In this document: positions 30,592-40,470 of the stretch, piece by piece
How the letters are laid out: every line of letters starts with the position of its first letter
Position numbering within the stretch: the first letter of the stretch is position 1
Source of the DNA: Undaria pinnatifida
Taxonomy: Eukaryota; Sar; Phaeophyceae; Laminariales; Alariaceae
Assembly (NCBI GenBank): GCA_012845835.1
Contig: JABAKD010000009.1
Span: 5,581,324-5,645,323, forward strand
DNA length: 64,000 nt
Direction of reading: 5' to 3'
The notes under the pieces: model-generated
Databases searched by the model: none
What the model was told of the DNA's origin: nothing
What the model saw: the letters and a program-made list of their open reading frames with translations, nothing else
Translations under genes and position numbers: made by a program

Positions 30592-31065
30592 TCACGAATC
30601 GTGTCCTAGGCAGTGAAGTCTGGAGTCAGGGTGAAACAGGCGAGGACATTCACGGCGAAGCAGACGAGGATATCTAGCCTACTAGCATCGCAAGGTCCAC
30701 ATACGGGCTATATCTGTAGCACGCCTCAGGTATTCATAATGACTGACCTCCGAAGGGCCGATACGACCGAGTTCAGAAGGCGCTTGTGCGCTCCTCGGAG
30801 GAAGAGAGCAAGTCCGCTGTGCAGGTGCTCGAGATGTGAAGCCTCGCAAGAAAGTAGTGTGTGAATGGTAACTTGATCGCTTATCCGAAGGGTTTATGAA
30901 CGTGAACCCAAGGAATTGATTGATTGGTTGATTGGTCGGTTGGTTGGTTGAAGTGTCCGGGTGGGGCAGCCACACCCAACTTAGGTAGGGGACGCAAATA
31001 TCGCGGCCCCTACTGTCACGAAAACGCCTCATAGTAGCTCTTGAAATTGTCACGGAATTGTAACA
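30592..31065 (-). repeat. Element B, 5' LTR
   Basis: Near-identical to 29182-29657; the first base is C instead of T. It ends GGAATTGTAACA and is followed by GTACTG. Confidence 0.9.
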
Positions 31066-31404
31066 GTACTGTTTTGAGAGTAGGGCAAATTGTCCCGCTT
31101 GCACGGGAGCGTTCACGCGTTATACGTATTATTAGTTAGTGATGCATATCTCGCGATCTATTTTGTCAGACAGCTGTGTAGCGGTAGTCGTTGCTGGCAA
31201 TAGTAGCGGAGGCTACAGGCAGCTCTCCAGACAGCCTACTACTGTAGTAGTGCTGCATGTAGGCAGTAGTAGTAGAAGCTTTCAGCAGAGGTGCTATTCC
31301 CCCCCTGCCCTGAACCCGTGAACCCGTCCGCAAGTTGACCATTCTAGGTCCAAACACAGCAACGAGTGTCCGTTCCCACGTTTATTATTGTACATTAACT
31401 CCTG

Positions 31405-31715
31405 AATTCCTTCGTACTGCCACTCAGCGCTGCTTGTTGCGCTTCGGGGGGTCCCGGCATGTGAGGACTCCCGATATTTAAGGGCTTTTGATATTCGAGG
31501 GCAACCGACGCGTCCTCACATGCCGGGTGACCTTCGCACTGCCATTCAGCGCTGCTTGTTGCGCTTCGGGGGGTCCCGGCATGTGAGGACTGCCGATATT
31601 TAAGGGCTTTCGATATCTGGCCTTCGTACTGCCACTCAGCGCTGCGTGTTGCGCTTCGGGGGGTCCCGGCATGTGAAGACTCCCGATATATAAGGGCGTT
31701 CGATATTCGAGGGCA
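31405..31715. repeat. Three ~85-120-bp direct repeats
   Basis: Units at about 31411, 31528 and 31620 share CTTCGTACTGCCACTCAGCG, CTTGTTGCGCTTCGGGGGGT, CCCGGCATGTGAGGACT and CGATATTTAAGGGC. The spacer after unit 1 holds the inverted word CCTCACATGCCGGG. Minus-strand frames rich in GPPEAQQAALSGS come from these repeats. Confidence 0.85.
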
Positions 31716-31718
31716 ACC

Positions 31719-32035
31719 GGTCGCGCCGGTGGTCGAGTAGTTAACCTCGAGCACTACTACTACTTAGGCTGGAATCAGGGGCTCAAATCTCGGTATGGAG
31801 GTTTGTATCTTCCAGAGGCTCCACTTGCCGAGAGCTACGTAGCGGGAGTAAGCACAATTCGACGCGAGGTAACGAGGAAATAAAGAGCTCAATTATTATC
31901 ACGACAAAAACGAAGACGCGTGCTGCTGTAGTGGGGAGGGCGGAGAAGCGCCAGCTTAGTGGGTCCGGATCTGAGTTAGTAGGGAGGGAGAAGGAAAAAA
32001 AAAAAGGCGAAGATAACAGATCTCGGATGAGCAAA
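31719..32035 (+). repeat. tRNA-headed SINE-like element
   Basis: The head GCGCCGGTGGTCGAGTAGTT resembles a Ser-type tRNA A-box region, and GGGGCTCAAATCTCGG about 55 bases later resembles a B-box. The body (GCGTGCTGCTGTAGTGGGGA, TCCGGATCTGAGTTAG) also occurs at 3780-3955. It ends in an A-rich stretch near 31992. Confidence 0.5.
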
Positions 32036-33132
32036 GAAATAAACAAAACTAGCACCAGGGAACAACGCCGTAAATGCGGGCACCTCCCCCCCTTTATACA
32101 GCGCGCCCTCCTCGCCTCCGTCAAATACAACATCAAACCCGTCCTACACGGAACAATTCAATATACAAAACCCCCAGGAAACGCTTGGAATTCCCTGCCT
32201 AGGCGTGCTTGGAGGTATGTTGCGAAGCGTTTGATATTTTTACCTCCTGGGGTAACGCTGCACCCGAGGCGACAAGTGCGCGAGAAGAATAAATGCTAGG
32301 CAACCAAGGCGCATGTCTTGCAGGGGGACACGCTTTGAATGCTCAAGGTACCTTTCACCATCATAGAGACGTCGTAAGGTGCGCACACACCTCCAGGCGT
32401 AATCCTTCTTTTTGCTGTCAAGTGTTGCCAGTGTATTCCAACCAAATCAAGATTGCATCGAGTACCCGCCGCCCATGGCATCCCCTATCTAGAGTCAAGT
32501 CGGTTACCTCGCTTGAGACATGAAACAAAATCGACGTATTGCAGACCAGGCAAATACGATACAACAATTAGAGACACGAACAAAGCCCCGTCCTGTCCTC
32601 GCAAGCAAGACGAACACAAAACACTCAGTCTCTTCTAGGCAGCAAACCCGAAAAATAAAAAACAGCTCCTACCTATTTACTTCAACGCATGCCAACATAC
32701 AGCTACCGCATATCAGTTAATGGCAGAACGATGGGCGGCATTAACCAGCGAAGCAACTTCAGGAGTCGCGGGAGCAATCAGCGGAGGCATCCATCAGCAC
32801 ACACCTGCATCTCACACAATACTGTACACTCCCACACCAAAAGGACGCGTGCATACGCCGAGTGCGCACCCACCCGCCCAAGAGACAGAACGACAGGGGC
32901 CATACCAAAAAACCCGTCGTCGAACCGCTCGTTAAAGAACACGACGCACAAGTGGTGAGTAACGGCTAAATCTTAACCTATATCCCCACGCAAAACCGTC
33001 TCAGCACGCCAAGGATGCCTGCCAGAAACCCGCTCGATCTGCGACAACACCCTCTGCCACGGAGCGCACGGTTTAGCCTTCTAAACATGAACACTTGTCG
33101 CGGTTTGGCCGTCAAAAATTGAAACAAGCTTC
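32036..33132. other. Spacer downstream of the zinc-ribbon gene; nothing recognised
   Basis: Short open frames on the plus strand (32293, 32453, 32689) show no family features or good splice borders. Confidence 0.4.
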
Positions 33133-36100
33133 TCAGGAAGCTAGAACGCTCTTGATGTAGCCCAGCCAACCTACACCCTCTCCAGCATCCGCCGCCGCCG
33201 CGGAGGACGCCGCCGCATTTTCGGAGCCGGCCGCCTGGGGAATCTGATTGTTTCGAGGGAAGTGTATCGTAGAACCCGACGTCATCTGTGAGGTGTGGCT
33301 GCGTCGACGACATGGTAGCGTTCGGGCACGGCAAGGGGCGGGAAGAAGGGGCGGCGGGTCATGACGAAGTGAAAGGGGGAATGAAAAAGCGAAGACAAAA
33401 TTCAAAGCTGGCCGAAAACAAGCAAGATTGCGTTTTGACTCGAGGCGATAGTTTATCCCTGTTGGTGCTCGCCAAATATCTACTCTGCGGCGTGAATATT
33501 ACGCCGGACAGCAAAAGACGCCTACGTTTTAAATCGCGGGCATTTTCGTCCCCGGTGCTGGACACCCCCGCCCCGGTCCTCTTTCGATACCCGCCAACTA
33601 ACTCACCCGCAAGTCGGGCAGTATACGAGCTGCGCGTGTCCTGGAACCTTGAGCCACTGGGGGCAGTTGTCGCACTTGAAGTGCACGAAGATGCCTCTCC
33701 GTAGCACCTGCTCCTGGTCGGTCCCCTGCTCCTGCTCCTCTTGTTGCTGATCCGATTGCTGTCCGCCGGCCTCCCGTTGTCTCCTGAAACGGCCAACAAT
33801 CACAAAATAAAAAAAACGGCGCCTTTGTTAGTGCTAACTTAAGAAAAATATTTAACGCTTCCATCACAATACACCTGCAACGCCAGCGCCTCTCTCCCCC
33901 AGCCCCTGTCCCCCATTATGATGTTGTTTCTACTTATACTCTGAGTGACAAAACCGACTGAACCACATTACACCCGCCCCCCCCCCCGCCCCCCCCCGCC
34001 CCGCACCCTCCAGACGTGCCCAGCTCCGCCCCGGCAACTGCGTCGTATGCACACACCAGAATTGGAACTACCACCTCCGTACTCCAATGTTTACCTCCTC
34101 GCTTCCGCTTCAGCACCAGGATATCGGGTGAGCGCAGACGACGCGCTCGCAGAGGCAGCAGATGCCGTCGTGCGCGACGCCGGATCCCTCGCTAAAGCTT
34201 GTGCCAGCGTTTGCGTTGCCTCGCCGGTGGCCCCTGATTCTTCGCGTACCACAGCCTCGGCGCCCTCGTTCAGCTGGAACGTCACTCTGTCCAGCTGGAG
34301 GGAGGGAGGGAGGGAGGGAGAGGTTTGGTCGTAGAACCGGAAACAACTGCTCGAGGGATTACTTCAGTGGGGGGAAGGTGGAGCGCTCTTCGGCAAGCAC
34401 TGAAGCGTTACGAAGGGGATTCTATATACGAGTAGGCATGTTGGTTCAGGGACCTGCCATTCACAAACCGGCGAATTAGATTCCTTTAACCACCAGCGGG
34501 AAAAAACGATCGGCGTTCAGCACCAGACGTTCGTCGGCACAAGCTCGTAGGCAATATCGACATCACTCCGAAAACAGCAGCCCTTCCTTCCAATAGCGCA
34601 CTCCTTCTGCATTTCCTCCTTCCGGCCCAAGACCCGCTGGGGTCAACTACACAGGGACGCAGTCAATCGGGGCCACCAACAGCGCAAATGAGGTTCAAAT
34701 ATTGGGTTCAAACTTATAAGGTGTCAAGAGGCACAATTTGGAGTCTTTCAACGACCCCAAAATCCCCGACTTCGAGGGCTTGAAGGAAAAATAATTACCA
34801 GGGTAGTAAATTTGAAGAAGCTGCCGACCACCACGAGAACGACACCGACCGGGGACGTCAAACAAGCAAACAACCTCCTCCCTTCGCCCTCCTCGAAAGG
34901 CACCCACCTCCTCCGACATGTCCTGAATAATTAGGCGGAGCCGCTCATTCTCCGACAGGAGCTCCTCCACAACCTGCACCGGCGCGTTGCCAACTTTAGC
35001 CGCCACCGCCGCCGCGGCCGCCCCCGCCGCCGCCCCCCCCCGCTCCCGTGCCTCCGCCGCGGCTACCGACCCGCCCTGCTTCCGCGACGCCACAGCCGGA
35101 TCAACCTCGGCGGTAGAATTTCCTCCGCTTGCTTGGTTTGCCGCCCCCCTCTCGACAACTTGGCCGGTAGCCGACTGAGCCCACGCTCCCCTGCTGTTTG
35201 TCCTGGCAACGTCAGCTGACGGCGCCGTGGGGACTAAAGCTGGGTACAGGTTTTGCCTCGAGGATGATACCTATCGGGTGGAACGGGAATGGCGTCGGAG
35301 TTAGATAGGCAAAGGCAGCGCGATGTGAGCGGGGCGGGGTCAGACCCGAAAGCGATGTTTGTAGTTCGCAAACAAGGAGGGCTTTCGGGTGCGGGGGGTG
35401 TACTCAGTACCATGCATGGCCGTAGTCTTTACATCATAGACCCTCGCATCCCTACAAAAGCCGGCACGGAGCACGCCGGGTTGACGTTGACCACGCAGAA
35501 TTAGGGGGGGGCTATGTGCACGATTCAACCCCCGCATGCTGTACGTGACGAACGGTAGCGTTGCGGATGCACCACATACATTCACTACGTACCCCGCCCC
35601 AGAATCACGCACAAAGCGTACGTCCAAAGCTATCTGTGGTCGTGGCAGGAGTAGTAGTAGTAGTAGTAGTAGTAGTAGCATTAGCAGTAGCAGTAGCAGT
35701 AGCAGTAGCAGTAGCAGTAGCAGTAGCAGTAGCAGTAGCAGTAGCAGTAACAGTAGTAGTAATAGTAGCAGTAGTAGTATAGTTGTACTAGTAGTACTAG
35801 TAATGTTAGTAGCAGTAGCAGCAGTAGAAGTAGTACAGTAGTACAGCTAACTGTTGTAGTAGTACCACGTTTCTCTCTTGCCTTGTCGTTTCCACTCCAA
35901 CGCGAAACCCGCAAACTTACTCACCGCGAGATTCGTGGGAGGCGAGTAAAGGCTACTGTAATCCGAAACCCTCGTCGCCTGCTGCTGTTGCTGCTGCTGC
36001 TGCTCGCCCCTCCTCGCCGTCGTTGACAACGACGGTGCGTGTGGCGCTACGTAACGGTTATCGAGGTAGCGAGGTTCCGCCGCAGGTGTCCATTCCGAAA

Positions 36101-39100
36101 CGGTCGCGGTGGCCTCTTCGCGCTGGCCGCCGTTGGAAATTTGAAACACACAAAGTGACGAGGTGGTGGAATGGGTGGGGGCGGAGGCAATAACAAGGTG
36201 ATAATGGTGGCCATATGGAGAGGGGGGAGTGTAATCACCGTATGATAGCATGCACGGCCGTGGTCCGTAGGACCATAGACCCTCGCATCCCTACAACGCC
36301 GGGAAGTAGCACGTCGGGTTTTCACCCACCAGGGAGGCATTGCTTACACCAAACGCGACGCGCCGTGAGGTGTTCGGCGAGTCTCATGAAGAGTGGGCTG
36401 CATCCTACTAAGAACATCTTGTGAAGGGGGGGGGGGGTACTCAATTTGTGCATGGCCGTAGTCGAATGACCATACAACCTCGCATCCCTACTATGCCGGG
36501 ACGAAGCACGTCGGGTTTTCACCGATCAGGCAGACATTGCTTGCACCAAGCACGAAGCGCCGTAAGGTGTTGGGCGAGTCGCATGAAGGGTGAACTGCAT
36601 CCTTCCAAGAACCGCTCGTAAAACGGACTTCGGCACCTTGTGCTTTTTTTCTTGATTTTGGATGACGGCGCCAATGAACGACTTTGTGTTCTGGTGTGGC
36701 CACTTCAGAGACAGCAATGGGTATTACCACGTAACTGCCTCGTGGGTGCCTTACCATATCCACACTACATGATACGATTCTCCACCCCGAACAATGATCT
36801 AACTCGATATTCATCACGGTGAACGCCGAAAAAAAATAAAAACGGCACCCTGGTTGTCTAGCCCACGCAGTGATGGGTATGTTTTACAGCGTCGGTACCA
36901 ACCAACGTCAACCCTAATATACCCGGAGGGGGGGGCGGGGTACCAACATTATGTTCCTCGTACAATATACCAGGTATCAAGTATTATACATACCTCTCCG
37001 AGAAACTACTAGAGCACTGCTGTGTCGCGTCTTTATCAGTGCTGACATGCTAGTAATCGACGCATCCCTTATCATCTGCCTGACCGCTACTCCTATATTA
37101 AGCTTCAATACATCTCTCCACAAATCCTGCATTTCCTTCGTTCAATCTTCCACCTGTGTGAATATAAGGCGGAAACTCACTTGAATATCTTGAACATCAA
37201 TCTCTATGTTGAGAGGTGGCGGTGGAGGTGCGTCGAAACACGCGGCGAGTTCACTTTCAAGCTGCTCCACGTCATCAAGGTCGAGCAGCGGCTTTCTTTC
37301 CTCCTTCAAAGAATCTTGTTTCACCTAAAAGTTGGCGCGCAGGGGGCGGGGGGGGGGGGGGGGGGGGGCGTAATCATCGTATCACGCACGACCGCAGTCT
37401 GTAGGACCATAAGACCTCCGGGGGGTAATCATTGTCACGAATGGCCGTGGTCTGACAGACCATAAAGCCTTGCATCCCCACAATGTCGGGACGGAGCATG
37501 TCGGGAGGGGTGGGTGGCGGTTGACATGAGATAAACTAAAATACTAGGAACAACACAACGATACTATTACGGAGGACGATAGTAAATAGGACCAAATATT
37601 GTTAGTAAAAATATATGAATATATACCTGGTAGGTTTTTGTGTCCACCGTAGGTCCTATTTACTAGGGTCCCCCGTAATAAACACTGCTGATCGGAGTTC
37701 GCATCAGGTACCAGCTATGAGTCTGTCGACAGAATTACAGCTGGTGTCATCCGCACAGCACCAGGCAGCTGGGCAGCCAGCGCTCATGCCGTGCGCACCG
37801 AGGGTCGCAAGTTGGAATCGCTCGCTGGGTACCCTGCATAATTCTGTGCCCTCGAGTGGTGGTTGCTGTCCGATCCTCTCCGCACAATGTTGAGAGACAG
37901 AAACCTCTAGGTTTTAACACGCCCGACCTGATCTACGGTCTAAGGACGTGGACAGCCACTCAGCTCAGGGCCAGCATCGCTGACATACCCTGGATAAGTG
38001 ATCATCCACGCGGCACACTCGTGAAAGAGACATCATTACAGTAGAGCATATTGGTAGAGAGTGCTGCGGTGTAACTAGAGCAGGAAGCAGAGCTATTGCC
38101 ACACTAACTGCTTGATCCATATCCCCCGACTAATAGCACAGCAACACAGAGAGCGACAGCAGCAAGGTGTATTTACACGGCAAGCACCCCACTCCGCAGC
38201 AAGAGAGTTATACAGGAGGAGATAAACAGAGACAGTGTGAGGCGCTGTTACGCGGCACACCTCCAACTTTCACGGCACCAGCAACTACAGTAGCGAAGTG
38301 CACAGGCGGTACATCGAGCGCACAAGACGGGATTGAAATTTCTTTGTTTCTCTCTGCTGCCATACCACGCACGATTGCCAGCGCTCAAAGCGATGCTAGC
38401 TTGGAGGCTCGGCATTACGAGATCACGTTTGCAAGAGATGCGTGCACCGGCCTGACGTCCGTCAGTCTCAGTCAGGCGAACTGCGAACTGTTTCGTTCAT
38501 GAGGCATCGGCCATCGACCCGAAAATCTGTGTTTCGATTTTCGTTTAATGTTCCTGAGTCCTGATTTCATGTTTCTTCCACTCCAAGGGTTACAAGCCTG
38601 GCATGATACCGTAGTTGGAGATTTTAATATTGGATCATGGAAGCCTGTGTTATGACAACATACTTGATTACGATAGCTATGAGAAAGCAGCAGCAAGTAC
38701 TCGTATCTTACCGTTCACCTGTCTTGTGCCCCCCGGGCTACTATAGACTAAGGCGATGAGTGACAACAACAACAGCTACCATTCACCATCCACCAACGCA
38801 ATGCACGCAAGTCGGCGGCAGTTACAAGTACCCCGCTGTGCGAGTTCCCATGAACCCTTTTGGGCCCCATTTTACAGAGCTAAAAGCGACCAGCGCGATT
38901 CCAAATCAAGCGTCTAGGAAAAGCTTGAGGCAATCCGAGCATCGCCATGCCTCACTCACGTTTGCCTCGCCGTTCCCAGCTCCCTGCGTTGCAGTTCGAG
39001 CACATGTGTGTCCTACACCAGCAGCAGCTAGGATTGCTTCATGTGGCCCATGCTGTAACCGTCATTTTTTTTCGTTGATTTTTGCGTCTGAAATCCCAAA

Positions 39101-39894
39101 CGAGTTGATAGCTGACAAGAGATAGCTGTTGCACTTGTATCCTATATTTTTAGTGTACTTCGTCTCTGGTGTCCACGAATAGTGTATTGTACCGCAGTGT
39201 TGCCTGGTGTGCTGTGCGTTGTACCCCAGTGTAGCCAGTCCAACGCTCCACTCAGGTCCGTTGTCGTTTGACTTATTACTGAAATAAGGTACACAATGCC
39301 TACATATAGAGGGGTCAGGACACTACGTACAACAGTCAGCAGTAGAGGGTGAGCTGCGGGGCCTCACCGGGTCAGCCATGGGTCAGCCATGATCACGCAG
39401 AACGTCTGAGAAGAAATGAGGTCGCAGGAAACATTCGCCCGTGCTACCCCTCCATTTTATTTTCGTGAGCGTTGGGACAAGCCACTACTATTGTCCCTGA
39501 AAACAAGGCAGCATACAAATGTACATACCAGTACTACTCTGTACCTCGGGTACCCGTAGTACTTACTACTCGTGACGACGCAGCTGTGTATCGTCAAGGT
39601 ATCACTCAACGCAATCCCAAGTATGTAGTCTACTGTTGTTATACCAGCAAGCAGTGGACCCGAAACCCACATCGTAGTCCAGGTGTTGAACTACAGAAGA
39701 CGTGGAAAACAACAGCTCACTGCACGCGTCCGGAGATAACAAAACTACAGAAAAACGTCGAAAAGTCATGGTCATTCCGTCCCTTCCACTCTCACCCCCG
39801 GTATTCGCTTCTCCTCCTGTGGTGCAGCCGCGCTGAGCTCCTCTGCCTGAGCTCCGCTGACCCCTTCGGACGAAGATGGTCGAGTTGCCAACAT
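33133..39894 (-). CDS. Uncharacterised protein with coiled coil and C-terminal zinc ribbon, seven exons
   Basis: I do not recognise the family. Minus-strand exons: 39894-39796, 37324-37181, 36122-35925, 35174-34908, 34294-34095, 33783-33607, 33298-33133. All six junctions keep phase (0,0,0,0,2,2), which supports the model; it gives 416 residues. Order: acidic helix LDLDDVEQLESELAACF and a poly-Pro stretch (about 50-75), a Gln-rich linker with SDYSSLYSPP (about 125-145), an Ala-rich coiled coil with VEELLSENERLRLIIQDM (about 215-235), a Gln/Glu-rich segment, then a zinc ribbon HFKCDNCPQWLKVPGH with YCPTCG (about 335-362) and a tail ending WLGYIKSVLAS. The ribbon resembles LSD1-type plant zinc fingers in spacing only. 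The first exon is least sure: its frame is open upstream of the chosen ATG, and a longer or earlier first exon is possible. Confidence 0.75.
33966..34005. repeat. C-run tract in an intron of the zinc-ribbon gene
   Basis: C runs interrupted by G, equal to G runs on the coding strand just downstream of an exon. Confidence 0.7.
35392..35500 (+). repeat. G-run-bounded repeat, copy at 35.4 kb
   Basis: GGGGGGTGTACTCAGTACCA leads into TGCATGGCCGTAGTC, CATAGACCCTCGCATCCC and GGCACGGAGCACGCCGGG. Confidence 0.8.
35651..35845. repeat. (AGT)n and (AGTAGC)n microsatellite
   Basis: Tri- and hexanucleotide array in an intron of the zinc-ribbon gene, antisense to it. Poly-Ser and poly-Val frames are artefacts. 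Confidence 0.9.
36218..36420 (+). repeat. G-run-bounded repeat, long copy
   Basis: GGGGGGAGTGTAATCACC precedes ATGCACGGCCGTGGTC, GACCATAGACCCTCGCATCC, GTAGCACGTCGGGTTTTCAC and the distal part GCCGTGAGGTGTTCGGCGAG, CTGCATCCT. It is directly followed by the next copy. Confidence 0.85.
36424..36615 (+). repeat. G-run-bounded repeat, reference copy
   Basis: About 190 bp: a 13-base G run, TACTCAATTTGTGCATGGCC, GTAGTC, CCTCGCATCCCTACTATG, CGGGACGAAGCACGTCGGG, TTTTCACCGATCAGGCAGAC, TTGCTTGCACCAAGC, GCGCCGTAAGGTG and CTGCATCCTTCC. At least 12 full or partial copies are in this window on both strands: 3.3, 10.2, 10.5, 14.1, 17.2, 17.5, 19.4, 35.4, 36.2, 36.4, 37.4 and 48.3 kb. There are no long terminal inverted repeats, no tRNA boxes and no coding capacity. 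Confidence 0.85.
37336..37510 (+). repeat. Two head fragments of the G-run-bounded repeat
   Basis: G run, then GTAATCATCGTATCACGCAC and GACCGCAGTCTG; a second head GGGGGGTAATCATTGTCACG follows and runs on to GTCGGGACGGAGCATGTCGGG, split here for length. Confidence 0.75.
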
Positions 39895-40470
39895 ATCGGA
39901 CAGTTTATGTTTTTTTTTGTGCCTGCGTCTCTGCACTAAAAATTGTATTCCCAGCTCTCCTGACGCAGGTCTTCTCGCTAGAAAGCCTTGTCCACGAAGA
40001 GCGAGTGCAGCTGCCAGGCGGCCCTGCGAACGCGATAAATCGAGTAGGTCAAGGACCAAGATGGGGACTGTACCCCAGGTTTAGGTTCGTGTATCGCACT
40101 AAAAATCCCCTAAACCGGCAATAAAGTTGCCTTCCAGAAACATCGAAACCTTTATTTATCTCCTGTTCCCTGTTCCCTTGATTACCTGTTCTAGCAACCG
40201 CCTTTCCAAAACATTGAAACCAATACTTCTCAAATCTCAGCAAAGGATCAAGGATTGTTGGTGAGGGCGTCTCAACACGGAAGAGGACGTACCGATCTAC
40301 AATCAGGCGCTCCGATACCCACGTGTAACCTACAACATAGCCCAAGGCTTTGGTCGGTATCTATTTTGATTTGCTTGGCTTTAGGGTCGAGGCAAAGGAA
40401 ACGAGCAAAGAGGACACCATCAGATTGACGGCCTGGGCGCACAACAGCGACGCGCGGAGCGGATCTAGCC
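39895..40470. promoter_or_regulatory. Putative bidirectional promoter region
   Basis: The start codons of the zinc-ribbon gene (39894, minus) and the U1A-type gene (40471, plus) are about 576 bp apart, head to head. Both 5' UTRs and core promoters would have to fit here if both first exons are right. I see no convincing TATA box or named motif. Confidence 0.4.

Larger units (their letters stand above)
29182..31065 (-). mobile_element. Element B: short non-autonomous LTR retroelement carrying a tRNA-like insert
   Basis: LTRs at 29182-29657 and 30592-31065 are about 97% identical by eye and are flanked by GTAC on both sides, a clean 4-bp target duplication. The internal part is only about 0.93 kb and has no coding frame. 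Its left half matches the 3' internal end of element A (24126 onward: CCTAGCATAATGCGA, GACCTCGAGGATAGG, ACACAGGGGCCATA), including the same polypurine tract, so it is a deletion derivative of the same family (TRIM/LARD-like). It would need proteins from an autonomous relative. It is much younger than element A, judged by LTR similarity. Confidence 0.85.
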
